From NCBI GenBank assembly GCA_035582835.1, contig JAYKAV010000944.1, positions 593,932-657,931 on the forward strand: DNA of 64,000 nt, read 5' to 3'. Of the stretch, positions 12,204 to 23,460 are shown piece by piece. The DNA comes from Phoebastria nigripes. Lineage: Eukaryota > Chordata > Aves > Procellariiformes > Diomedeidae. The notes under the pieces are model-generated. The model worked only from the letters and a program-made list of their open reading frames with translations, searched no databases and was not told the origin of the DNA. Every line of letters begins with the position of its first letter. Position 1 is the first letter of the stretch. The translations under genes were made by a program, and so were the position numbers.

Positions 12204-15121
12204 ATTCCTACCCAGGTGCATCAGAAGATATTGAAGTGTTGGTAAGAGGGCTTTTTAGAGCCATTTCTTTGACTGTTATCTACATTTTGGCAAATAATAG
12301 TTTTTCCAGTGGCAATGTGTTTGTACTGCATGGAAATCTCAACCTGGGAATCGTTCCTTTTGCAGGATCTGGGAGACCATCACAGCTCCCTGTCCTTTCC
12401 ATCTACCATCCTGTGGCCACAAATTTCTGCTTCATATAAGTCAAAGCAAGCACTCAGCTCTTGGGCGCGTTTTTTGATTAATTGGTGTTCTGGTCTCTGC
12501 TGGCACAGTGAGGAAATTTTATGTTCTCTGGAGTGGTCCAGGCGGAGAAGCACTGAGGTGCTTTGGTCAGCCAAAGTGAAATTTCTAAATATGATCCATG
12601 CCCAAATTCTAAACACATTTAGAGCTCCAAATGCCCTCATCCTCACTGGTTCTCCAGAGACAAGAGCTTACAAGGACTGGCCAGTGCTCACATAGGCAGT
12701 GTGCTTATACTCTTTGGTATAAGCCAAAGGGCTTATTACCCTTTGGCACCGTGCAGCCATATCTAAAACCACGTATTTTTGTATCTTGCCAGAGAGGTGC
12801 AAATTCTATGCTTTTCTATCAGTTCTAAAATCACCCTCTCTATCTAACCATCTCTTTGATGAGAGATTTTAAGGCTGTTCTCAGCATGGCAGCCAATTTT
12901 CTTTGTCTCGGGTATCAACAGCAAGTGCCAGCCCTTTGACTCCAGGGTATATTTGTTCCTGTTACTGTTGGATGTGTTCCTGATCACCTGGTCAGGGAGA
13001 TAGATATTTGCCTTTTTGCCGGTTACTGTCTTGCACCATTGACAAATAGTAAAGCACAGCCAGATGAAATGGGGCGATCTTGCAAACCCTGAGCTGGCCA
13101 AGGGGTTCTGGTGTCAGAATCCTGGAGGACCTGACATGGAGGTCAAGGAGTTGCCTCTGCTCTGAACCCTCTTACATGAGATACAAATCAGGTAAACCAC
13201 CTAGGCTTTGGCTTCCTCCACATAACGGCAGGGACATTGGGTAGCCCTTGAAAGTCTGCCTGGTTGTCTCTAGTTACAGAGATTCTGATCAACACTGGGA
13301 ACAAGTCCTCTGGGTGTGCTTTGTGACAAAGTGGACCAGGTCTGATGCTACATGTAAGATGACGTTCTGCTTTCAGGCCTCTGGAAGCTTTTCCTCAAAC
13401 TACCTGTTGGAGAGAAATGGGCTTGAGATCACTCAAAGTGTATCTACAAGTCATTACAGCTGCAGAGAAGGCTTTTTCTGTATTATTTCATTCTTTCATT
13501 GCAAAGTTTCTGAAAGAGTTGGTGACGGTCTTTCTTCCCATCAGAGACCTCGTTCCTCAGTGTTAATATATTTTGTTAACATCTTTAAGAAGCAACCTGG
13601 TTATCATCTCAGCCTAGAATGAAAAGGAGGTTCATGCCCTACTTACAGATTCCACCATATATTATATCCTTGAGGAAAAAAGCTATCTTCTGGATCTACC
13701 CTAAATTCTGTCTCTAAATTGGCAGGTTTTGCACAGAGAGTGACTTTAAGACATCTTGCAGAAGAACAGTTGTAGGCAATCAGCATTCCCCTGCCTAGAA
13801 GATCCAGCTGCTCTGAAGATGTGCAGCTGATGTTCTGTAGGAATTATTCCTTCTTCCAGTAGTGAAGATTTAGACAAACCTGATTCACTGGTTTGATTTG
13901 GTGAAAAAAATGTCTTATTCTGATAAAATCCTTTGTAGAGAATTTTTACGGGAAATGTGATCCTGAAATGCATCCATTAGTGAAAACAAATATTGCTTTA
14001 ATCCATCCAATCCATAACGTCAAGAGCTTTATTCATTTTTCTGTGAAAATATAACGAAGATAGTGGTCATTCAAAGTACTTCCAAATCTCGATGTTTTTA
14101 TAATGTACGGTTACAATTTGCAATAGATACTGGTTTTGAAGGGTGTCTATCAAATGTGTTCAAGTCCTATTTAATTACCTGGGACCTTGTAAGCAAGGTG
14201 AATGACTTGAAGCCTGTGGTGATTATTTGTGGTTTTAGTGGTATTATTATGAACTTAGAACAAATTTCTTGACTTCAGTGGAACCATTCTGGTGCACCGA
14301 AGATCAGAGGTTGGCTCGTTGTCTCAGCAGAAAAATTTTTCAGAGTCTAATATGCATCCAATGTAGCTAGAATCAATGGCAGCAATGTTGACAATCCCTT
14401 GTAAGAATGGCTTTTGATTTAGCAGTGCGTAATATCTTCCAATATGTATAGCATCTTTATTAAATTGATTATTTGTATTTTCTCATTCTTATCTGAAGCC
14501 TAATGTGTATAACTGTGGTGTTATGTTAACAGAGAGAGACAGAGTGTCATGATAGACAAAATAAGAAAGACATTTCAGAAAAGGAAGGAAAGTTAACTAC
14601 AGATGACATTGTGGAATTTTTAGATAGCCAAGCAGAGATCATTTTTTATTTAGTAGACTTTCTTTCAGACAAAGACAAGATTGTTAAGCTCAATCATCCT
14701 ACCACAGTTGTTTATTAAGTTAAATTTCTTGCCTTGTTTGCTACTCATTGAGTTAGTGAATCTCAACAAGTAAGACTTGCCAGAGGGCTTTAAAAAATCA
14801 GTGGTGGACCCTTGAGAAGTAAGTTTGCACATGTGAAGTACCTTAAAAATAACAACAGCAACAGTAGCAATTGATTATGTCTATACACATGGAATTTATT
14901 TTATTTTAGTACCTTGTAGCCTTTGTGGCTTAGTCAGACAATGTATTAGCTACTTATTGTGGGAGATTTAGGTACAAATTGATTTAAGTAACAAGTGAAA
15001 ATAAATGACATTTTAGCTTAGATGATTGATCACATTAAAGCTCCACTTTGGGGTAATACTTACAATACCTGTTCAGTCTTCTTCATAGCTAGTGGATGGT
15101 TTAACAGTGCAAGCCAACCCT
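12204..15121. other. Intronic sequence, nothing recognised
   Basis: No gene or named repeat is supported. Overlapping chance frames of up to 128 codons occur at 12309-12695 and 13248-13622. They lack recognisable domains and compete with frames on the other strand. Confidence 0.5.
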
Positions 15122-15505
15122 TGAGTGCTAGGAGAGGCCATTATTATCGCACAGTCTGACCTCCTCCTTAGCTTTAACTCTGTAATTTCATCACTGACCT
15201 TGTACAGCTCTTTGAGCTTTGGTATATCTTTGGGGAAAATGTATATCCTTGATGTGAAGACCTCAGGAAAGGGATGTGGCTTTAGGTGCATTGTTCCAGT
15301 GGGAAATGTACTTCACTGTTTGAATGTCGCCTTATTTCCCATCTGGATTTTGTGTACTTTGGCTTTCAATTGCTCTACCTAGTTAAGCAACTTTGGCAAG
15401 ACTAAAGAGCCTTATTTCTCAGGTTATTTCTCTATATACGTATTTGTAAATCAGAGTCAGTTAGTTCTCCTCTTAACGGTCTCTTCAATAAATTAATTAA
15501 GCTGA
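15122..15505 (-). mobile_element. Ancient CR1 LINE 3' region (minus)
   Basis: Read on the + strand, ggccattattatcgcacagt then ctgacctcctcc is an old CR1 3' end reversed. It is followed by ttgttccagtgggaaatgta, cttatttcccatctggattt and aagagccttatttctcag. This order matches the old amniote CR1 3' UTR and end of ORF2 in reverse. Divergence is high, so the copy predates the young CR1s in this window. Confidence 0.75.
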
Positions 15506-17830
15506 CCACTTCCTTATTACTATTTAATGGTGGCATGTGCATATATTAAATAATCTTGTTTATCTTCTCACTCAGAGCACTGTGCATGTGAGCTCATGCT
15601 AAACTCATACTCTTGAAATGCATGCTAGAAAGTGGCATACTATGTAGTGATCCTCCATTTATAGAGATTTTTGTAATCTACTCCCTAGTCGGTTGTTAAG
15701 TAGTTTGTTAAGCAATAAATAGATTTGTAGAATGCTAGTGCTTAAGCTCTAACATCAATCAGCATTAACATATCCTGGCAAAACTAATGCTTTACTGGCC
15801 TGTATTCATTTTATGCCTAACTATTCAGTAGCACTGGCTTCATAAGAGCTCCCTACCACCCTAAAATAACTTGCAAAGAAATGAGCAAAATATTCTCTGC
15901 CTTGCAGACCACACTATTAAGTATTGATGAAGAACTTAGTTGTTGTTCTTATGTGTAATAATGTAACATTTTAGCAGTTAAAAAGTAACCCAAATCATCA
16001 GAAAACTCCATAACATTTTTCGGAATCATATTCACTCATGTATACTGTTGGTCACTGAATGGACTTTTTGTCCAAATGCATCTTTGAAAACATTTCTGCA
16101 TCTTTTCGTTCATAAATATTTCAGCCAGATTTAATTTGTTTATTGTACTATCCTTTAAGCCATTTTTCTGTTTCCTTGGAAAGTACAAGAGGGCTAAAAG
16201 TTATCATCTTTTAATGAGTAGTATTATGTTGATAGCATCTTTTCCCCCCAGTATCACANGCTCTTTCTCTACCCTCTGCCCTTTGCTAGGGGGGTATCAG
16301 GACCTACAGTTTTTCTCCGTTTCATCTCCATAGTCCTGAGAGTTGATGGTAATCTGCAAAGGGGCTTCTGTAGCCTAGCGGCAGTCAAAAGACAAATCCC
16401 AATGATTTCCAATTTGTCTTGTGTTGCCGTCACTCCAGCTTTTTCACTCACCCAAGTTCACATAAAACACCAGACAAACTCAAAATTAATACATTTCATT
16501 ACAGCAAAGCAAAAAGTTCTGTTCTAGAATGCAAAATTGGGAATGAGGTTACNAAAGACAGGAACTGCAAATGCAGTTGCAAAACTGCACCTCCAGATCA
16601 TTCTTAATGCTAAAGCTCCTCTCCAAGGCTGCTGTTTGACTTTGTGGAGTGATCCACAGCAAACCTGGCTTGCGGTAGTGCTGCCTGAGGGAATGGGAAT
16701 GGATAGCGATGAGAGGCAGCAATGCCTTTGGCCAGCGTGGCTGCCTAGGACTGCATAATACCAAACCATATCTGGGCGAGTCACCTAAGGGGATAGTAAA
16801 CGTCCCTCTGCTTTGGCCCATTATTTTATTGTTTCGTAGGTAGAATCCATCTCATATTTTGGAAATTTGTACATAAACAACTTCATACAACTAGTCTTTT
16901 GAAGGAATTACGTATATCAGCAGTAAAGGGGTTAATCCTTGTACCAAAATTACTCATTTATGATATAATTTCAAGGAGTTACTGAGTATGTATAACTTGG
17001 ATTTCATTTTCCTAATGTTAGATATAAACAGTATTACATACTTTTGCCATTCATATTATCCCCATGTAGGTTGCAAATAGAATTTAGTAGAGATTACATA
17101 TATACCTTTGTTTTCTGCTGCTCCCAAACTCAAAAAAAATGTGAAAGGGTTGCTGTTCCTAAGCATTACTCACTCTATAACAGTACTAATGCAGCCAGAC
17201 TTTCTCCAAACCTTCTTCTTAGCATACTTCTCTATCGGAGTCCTCTCTGGAGCTCAGATTTGAGAGCTTCGTAAGAGTCATGCCTTCTCTCCATGGTGGT
17301 GATAATGGTAGGAATTGATAACTTCAGAGTTAATTCAGCAATACATGCGTACTAGTCTTTTAGCAGGATCATTGCTTTGTGAATAGAGGAGAATAGCTAG
17401 TTATCTCCAGGGGTATTTTGAACCTTTCTCCCATTAAGATGTACTCCAGCACAAGAAACTTTTTAAGCACTTGGTAAAATAAACATTTTTTGTAGCCATT
17501 TGCATGGTTCAAAATAAATATTTTAACAGTACCTTGACTACAGTAACTGCAGCTTGATTATTTAAGGTTTTACATCTGTATTTGACTACTGTGTGATGTA
17601 CCAAAATGTAAAATGCTCATATTTCATTTGCATGTCGTTTAAAAGGAGATATCAGAGTTGAATCTGTTCAGGACTATTTAACAAAAGAAAGACTTGGACT
17701 TCCTAAAAATACCTACTGAGTATGCACATAAGAGACCATGCTAATCCAGAGGTATGGGATGTCCTAAATTTAGGACTGTTGAATTTATGCCTGCAGCCCA
17801 GTCAGGTAGNGAGGATGATCCTCATGGTGT
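15506..17830. other. Intronic sequence upstream of the MSRA exon, nothing recognised
   Basis: AT-rich sequence with three single Ns. A moderately GC-richer stretch at about 16350-16760 has overlapping short frames on both strands and no recognisable product. Confidence 0.5.
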
Positions 17831-17852
17831 GCTGTGTTTTCTCCCTCCCCAG
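17831..17852 (+). promoter_or_regulatory. MSRA: Splice acceptor of the MSRA exon
   Basis: A pyrimidine-rich tract (ttttctccctcccc) is followed directly by AG at 17851-17852. The reading frame matches MSRA only from this AG, which fixes the exon start. Confidence 0.9.
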
Positions 17853-17959
17853 GAATGCGACAAGGTAATGACTTTGGCACACAGTATCGCTCGGCCATCT
17901 ACACATTTTCTCAGGAACAGATGGAAGCTGCCTTGAGATCTAAGGAAGAATATCAAAAG
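17853..17959 (+). CDS. MSRA: Internal coding exon of methionine sulfoxide reductase A (partial gene)
   Basis: MSRA reduces the S epimer of methionine sulfoxide in proteins and free amino acid, using a catalytic Cys and thioredoxin recycling; vertebrate forms are mitochondrial and cytosolic. The exon completes a split Gly codon, then gives 35 codons beginning [16 protein letters not shown] and ending SKEEYQK. This block matches the conserved GMRQGND-x-GTQYRS segment. It holds the Asp and Tyr equivalent to E. coli Asp129 and Tyr134, which help bind the sulfoxide substrate. The catalytic GCFW Cys lies in an earlier exon that is not in the window. The exon starts after ctccctccccAG and ends AAG|gtaaca, so it enters with one base of a codon already used and leaves in phase 0. 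From memory of the human gene this is the next-to-last coding exon, about 35 of some 235 residues. The residue after GND is Phe where human and E. coli have His, a variable position. Identification is by motif recall and is firm. Confidence 0.95.
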
Positions 17960-17965
17960 GTAACA
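17957..17965 (+). promoter_or_regulatory. MSRA: Splice donor of the MSRA exon, weak at +5
   Basis: The junction reads AAG|gtaaca. The -3 to +4 positions fit the consensus, but +5 is C where U1 pairing usually wants G. MSRA similarity stops exactly here. The frame stays open for 56 further codons, to a TGA at 18128-18130. Confidence 0.8.
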
Positions 17966-18130
17966 TTGGGCAGGGTGTGGAATTGCTTCGCATATGAGCG
18001 GAGGTCAAAGATGTCACCAATTAGCACAAAATCACTTCTTGTGCTGTGCATTGTCTCCGTGTTGCTATTGGAGCTCCTCATTCCAATACTGAACTTGCAT
18101 CATATTTGCTTTAAATTCCAACTTTTGTGA

Positions 18131-20880
18131 AATGGTTTTTTTGTACATGAGTCATTTTGTAACTATGCAGAAAGACAAATAGTTACTTGTGCAGAGATAG
18201 TTTTAATCTCTTCTAGAGATTTTTTTTTATGTGGGTGCACCAGAGCAAAAGTCTGTGATCTTAAAGCTGTTCAAGTGTATCTGGACCCCATACTCTGAAG
18301 GGTGTAGCCAAAATCTGAGACCTNGGAGTTCTTGAACACTGGGGGAAAGTCCTGATCAATATTTGAGCTTGGTAACTCAGGATCACCCACCTGCTGCTTA
18401 TGAGATGCTTCTATCAAGCCATTCCATAAATGTCTTTGATTAAATGTGACAGCCTGTGACTTAGTAAGACTATTTGTTTTGACAATAGGATTTGTGTGAG
18501 AGAAGATCGACCATTTCCCTTTCTATACACAGTCCTATTTTTCAGTGAAGGTGGATTCTGTCTCTTCCCTGCCACATAAGCATTATTTGACTAAAGGCAG
18601 AGGGATTAGTGTCCTTTAGTGTTGCTGCATTGTAATTGCTGTCTGATCTGCCTTGTGGTCTTGACAATGCAAGATTCAGATTCTACAGCAGAGATATATA
18701 AATTCTTATAACTTACATGAAATGAACTACTCACCTAGGGCAACAGGGCAATAGACAGAGTAACTATTAAGTAGTGCTAAAAGAATATCAGCTTTCATGC
18801 ATTCACTTGTACTATAACTTCACTAAAGAGTTATGTTAAAGAACCAGGGTTTGTGGTCAATATCTAATTTTGAAGGTAAAGAACTGTGTTTTGAAGAGTG
18901 AGGGTATGTCAGTCAGAAGCATGTACCGAGGTACGAAAAGGACGTGCATGTGCTGAAGTCTTGTGTGGCAGTTTGGTTTTCATAAATGTGTGTATGACAT
19001 TGGTGGGCTGAGCTATGTGTGCACTTGTAGGGCTGGTTTGTACATGCAGTTGGCGTTATTTTGCATGCAGAGATGCTCTGAACTGCAAGTAACTAATTTG
19101 CAAGTCGTTCTTAGCAGTGTGATAACTGTGCATGTAAATTAAGTGTTCAATGACATATATATTTTCTCAGGAGTAGGTGAACACATGGGGATAAGTCAGT
19201 CTTGCAGGTGTTCATCTTTGTTAATGGAGTGGTTTCTGAAGGTTCAGTATTCATATTTATCATGCAGAACTTCTTTCTACTCATTCTTTACCTTAGGTCC
19301 AAATTGTTTTTGATCCTTTTTGTTAACATCTGCTGACCAAATCTTACAGCTTTCAGTTTGCTTTCCCAACTCTATTATTCTCTGCTGTTATTTGTCATTA
19401 AATTAATACTGACTTGAAAGCAAAATTACGATGTAGAAGATTGCAATATGATATTACAGAAATGTCCATCATCAAATAGATTTTCTTAATGGCACAATTT
19501 AAAATTTACCTACTTTGAAGTCTATCACCATTTGAACAGTGTGTATAATTAGTACATTTATATAATTAGGCAGAACTCTGTAAGTGATCACATGTAGAGT
19601 TTGTTTTTGCAGTGAAGTAAGGGGAAGGAAGGGATCGAGTTGCCAACTAAGGAAACACAGCAAATATATACTGAAATTCCTAGAGGATATGCGGTTTCTA
19701 CGTATTATCAGCAACAATATCTACAACATTATCTACTGTGGCATTGCAGTAGCAGTAGAATGGTTGTATTGGAAACATACTGAGCAAACAATATGTTCAG
19801 GAATCCCTTTTCATGTTAAATGTTTTGCATGACATTATTTTAATGTAAATGTAATACAACCACTTTCCTTATTATTGCAGTAATTTAAAATAGATACCAA
19901 GCTCTTCTGGCAGTGACACATGCATATCTATGCACCTGATAGTGGGAGGTAAAAACATGTGGGGATGGCATAACACTTGATTTTTCCATGATAAGCAGTG
20001 GTGCATACCCCAAACAGGGGAAGGACTAACAAATATTAAAAGTACAATAACTGCAACATGTATGAGTGACTCTACAGGTTTTTAGCACAGCAAATGAATA
20101 AAAGCAAAGGTAATTTATTTGCTTGTTGAATGAATAATTGAGCATGTGCTCTTAGATGTCTTTTTGAGCTGAGGACCTGGGAGAGAGTTAAGAATGTCCT
20201 CCAAACAGAAAACTATGTGTTTGCTAGATTTTTTTTTTTTTTTTCATAAAGCCAGATATGATTGTTAACTTAAAGGAAACATTTTTGTTCACTGAGGATA
20301 GAAACCATCCAGCCCCAAGGTTTATATCATGAATTCCTGCCTCCATGACAGGCTAGCCTGGAGCGCTAGCTCCTCTTTAGAAGCCAGATAGCCGTGTTCA
20401 GCTCTGTCTACATTTAGCAAGCAGTGTGGGCTGAGAGGAGCAGATCTGCAGAACAAANCAGTTTGTATTGAGGACCAGAACACACTATGTGCGTTTCAAG
20501 AGGGTTTGCTTTTCAGTAGCTGTAGTTTGGTCCTCTGAACCATGTGCCACTAGCAGATGGAAGTCAGTGGTGCATTTCTGGTTGAGCTCCATCAAAAGGA
20601 ATTGGGTTCATTCATCCCAAGACCATGCTGTGAAGTGAACCAAAGCACGGTAAGTGACAATGATCAGGAGATTTATTACAAAAGCACACTTCTGCTCCAA
20701 CCTGAAACACTGACGTAGCCTACACCTTTAGGATAGTGCTATGCTTGAGTGGAGATATACTGTAGTTAAGTGCACCACGTCCCTAACTCCTACCAGCCTA
20801 CGAGTGAGAATCATAATGTGCATAGAGCCCAAGTATCCTGCAGGGTTACATCTATTTTAAGTTGTGAAACTTGTTGCTGA
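18131..20880. other. Intronic sequence, nothing recognised
   Basis: No supported gene or young repeat. Contains a poly-T run near 20228-20244. Confidence 0.5.
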
Positions 20881-20886
20881 TTCATG

Positions 20887-20904
20887 CAGCTGTTTTAACA
20901 GCTG
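20887..20904. promoter_or_regulatory. Imperfect palindrome with two CAGCTG E-boxes
   Basis: CAGCTGTTTTAACAGCTG pairs with itself except at the centre. CAGCTG is a bHLH binding core. The site lies in low-repeat sequence. Function is speculative. Confidence 0.35.
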
Positions 20905-21820
20905 AGAAATGGCAATACAGCAATGAATATGCATTGAGCCATGCGTCTTTAGCTGTTGATGAAGCTGAATGCATACAGTCAGAGTTGGCTAGTGGTAATA
21001 TATATTATAATACAATAGTGCTGCCGGTAAATTGTAACACAATGTAAGTGTAATCAGAAAAACATAAAATGAGGGCCAGGGCTTGGTGAAAGTACTGCAA
21101 ATGAGCTGTTCCATCAGTTTTGCCTGAAGCTGAATTTTTTTAATACAGTTGAACCTGGGGTTACTCAATTTTCAAGGCAGTTGCTAGGCTGGATTTGGTT
21201 TTCAAATGAATTATCTAGGCAATAATCCAAATAGTGAAATCAGGGTGGGAAGACGTTTGTATTTATTTTTTCTGAATCAGAGGCCTGCATTTGTTTTGTC
21301 AAGTGCTAACACTGAGTTTTCAGGCTCCAAGAACATACTGAGTCTCTCCCCTCCATGTTTGGCTTATATTAAAGTAGCATCCCCAAAACGCCAACATTTC
21401 TGCATCCTCATGTAGAAAGGTTAGTAGCACTAACAATGAACATTACGCACAAAGAGCAAAATGCAGGTCTATTACTTTGTTACAAAAGCAAATATTTAGC
21501 AGGAGAAGATCCTTCCACAAAGCAACTAAAGGGCCTCTCTGTGAATAAATATGAATGAACTGAGTCTTGAGCTCTTGACTGAGGTGCTGGGTGATAAGCA
21601 GGTAATAAGCTCCTGATTTGTTATAGCCAAGAGAAGTTGGTGGGGAGAGTTGCTGTCATTTGCTCTTACAGTTGTAATCTGGAGAGAGTTATAAGCGCTT
21701 AAAGAGACAGGAGTATAGAAATGTCAGGATTTTATGAAGACGTTAAAAATGTGGCCTTTACTAAAGTCCAGGGTTTTTTTACTGAACATATAGGAAATGT
21801 AGAGGAAGTACAGAAGTATC

Positions 21821-21843
21821 TTTTTTTTTTTTTTTTTTTTTTT
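21821..21843. repeat. Poly-T tract (23 T)
   Basis: Longest clean homopolymer noted in the window. No retroelement body was recognised beside it. Confidence 0.9.
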
Positions 21844-22544
21844 CTTAGAGATGGATGGAGTTTTGCTGTGAGTAATGTAATACATTGTTCTTATGATTTG
21901 GACTGTAAGGGTATAATCTTGGAAAGTTTCTCTGCAGGAGTAGGTTGTGATGCTGATAGAAATCCTCTCTGAAATCTAAACCAGCTGGTTAACAGACGGA
22001 GAAAACAAATCAAATAAAACAATAACTGCACCAAAGCCAGAGTTACAAAGAAAAAAAAAAGAAAGAAGCAATGCTAATTGTTTGCTTTGGGGCCTGCAAA
22101 TATGTTTAAGAAGTTCAAAAAGTATTGTAAGTAGAGGTGAAGAGATTAAATTTAAAAATTAAAATTCAGTATAAATATAAAAAATCCAGGCAATTGAAAC
22201 TAACCCATTGACCAATCTGTTAGTCTGGAGAACAGTCTCTTTGTGGAAATGTTGGGACCTATAAAACCGTAGGTGGGTAGACTTTCTGGAGATCTTGAAG
22301 GGAACAGTATATGATGTTCAGAGGAGAGACTGATCACACTGCAGCCATAGCAAATATGTTTCTGTGAAGGTCTGAAGAAGATGCTCAGTTAAATGACTGA
22401 AACTTGGTCAAATAATAGTCATTTTTCATTACATTTCATCAAACAGCATTTTCTGTTAATTTAACAAAAGACTTGGCCGGAAGAACATGAATTTGACCAA
22501 ACACCTAAAATTTCTTTTTGAATCAAGCAACCAAAGGATTACTA

Positions 22545-22618
22545 TGCTGGACTAAATTCCCTGTTGGTGTAACTCCACAAGAGCTAATATATTTGTACAA
22601 TGAGTTAGTTTTACCCGT
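22545..22618. repeat. Possible ancient amniote palindromic repeat
   Basis: Contains ctgttggtgtaactccac and, after a spacer, a partly complementary tgagttagttttaccc. The pattern resembles the 'ggtgtaactccattgaagtcaatggagttacac' class of old sauropsid repeat. Match is from memory and weak. Confidence 0.35.
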
Positions 22619-22799
22619 ATGCTTTATTGCATATGTACTCACATGCAGCTGAGAGGGGAATCCTTCAACCGATAACTTCAAATATACTGTTTGGTTTCAC
22701 AGATGTAGGTATTGGAGCATCTGAACCTGAAGCACCATTGTTTTTTCTCTGTTTGTGCTTCTGTTTTTTTGTTCTGCATGAGTTCTACAGTGATGGGAT

Positions 22800-22840
22800 T
22801 TTTTTTTTTTTCTTTTTTTTTGGGGGGGTGTGTGTGTTGT
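22800..22840. repeat. T-rich then G/TG-rich low-complexity tract
   Basis: Two T runs separated by a C lead into ggggggg and a tgtgtgtg stretch. Simple sequence; the open frames across it are artefacts. Confidence 0.8.
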
Positions 22841-23269
22841 GTTTTGTTAGGTTTTTTAACTTTTAAAGCCCTGAACAGTTACATGATAAATCATGGACTT
22901 GTGGATTTCCAGTGCTATCGTTCATTTGCAATGGCCAGATTTCAGTGTGGCTACAGTTACATGATAGCACTCCTGATCCTGAACTTGCTCACAGGAGGTC
23001 TGGCAACACATTGAATTAACGCTGAGATTGGCTTTGGTAGTTTTCATGAAGCTCCTCCGTGGTGGGATAGTCAGATACCATGTCTTAGCTGACAGCTGAA
23101 AACCAGCTGCTGGCCAGTGGTTGAAGCTCCCTTATTTCCTTGTGAAGTAGAAGTGCTTGCACGAGCAGTGCTACGCTCCACTGGAAGGACTCAACTAACC
23201 CCTGACCTGGGAGTTCACGTTTACCCAAAATGGAGTGTGTGCTCAGCCATGGGACACATTCCCAGGGCC

Positions 23270-23460
23270 TGATTCAGTTGCTCATACCTAGTGCTGTTGG
23301 GGAAGCCCAAGCGTATCTCAGCCGACCTACAGCCACCACTCTACAACACACAGATATCCCTTAGGGGCTGTATCATATCTGCCAGTCCTGTGTAGGTATC
23401 TGAAATACCCATGGCACCTCAAATAACGCTAAATGCCTATATTTAGGTAGCTGATTTTAG
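23270..23460. mobile_element. Small TIR element, copy 1 of a degenerate family
   Basis: The left end reads attcagttgctcatacctag. The right end, reverse complemented, reads aaatcagctacctaaatata. The interior includes tatctgccagtcctgtgtag and ggtatctgaaatacccatgg. Related units occur near 25648, 35672, 46600, 46784 and 55476. Non-coding, under 200 bp and with inverted ends, it looks like a non-autonomous DNA element, but I cannot name the family. Confidence 0.55.

Larger units (their letters stand above)
1..17852 (+). other. MSRA: MSRA intron upstream of the exon (partial, inferred)
   Basis: This is inferred intron because it runs into the MSRA acceptor and holds no second MSRA exon. I looked for the catalytic GCFW region and the GFAGGYTPNPTY-type segment and saw neither. 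It contains CR1 fragments, one solo LTR and AT-rich unique sequence. The true upstream exon lies outside the window. Confidence 0.75.
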
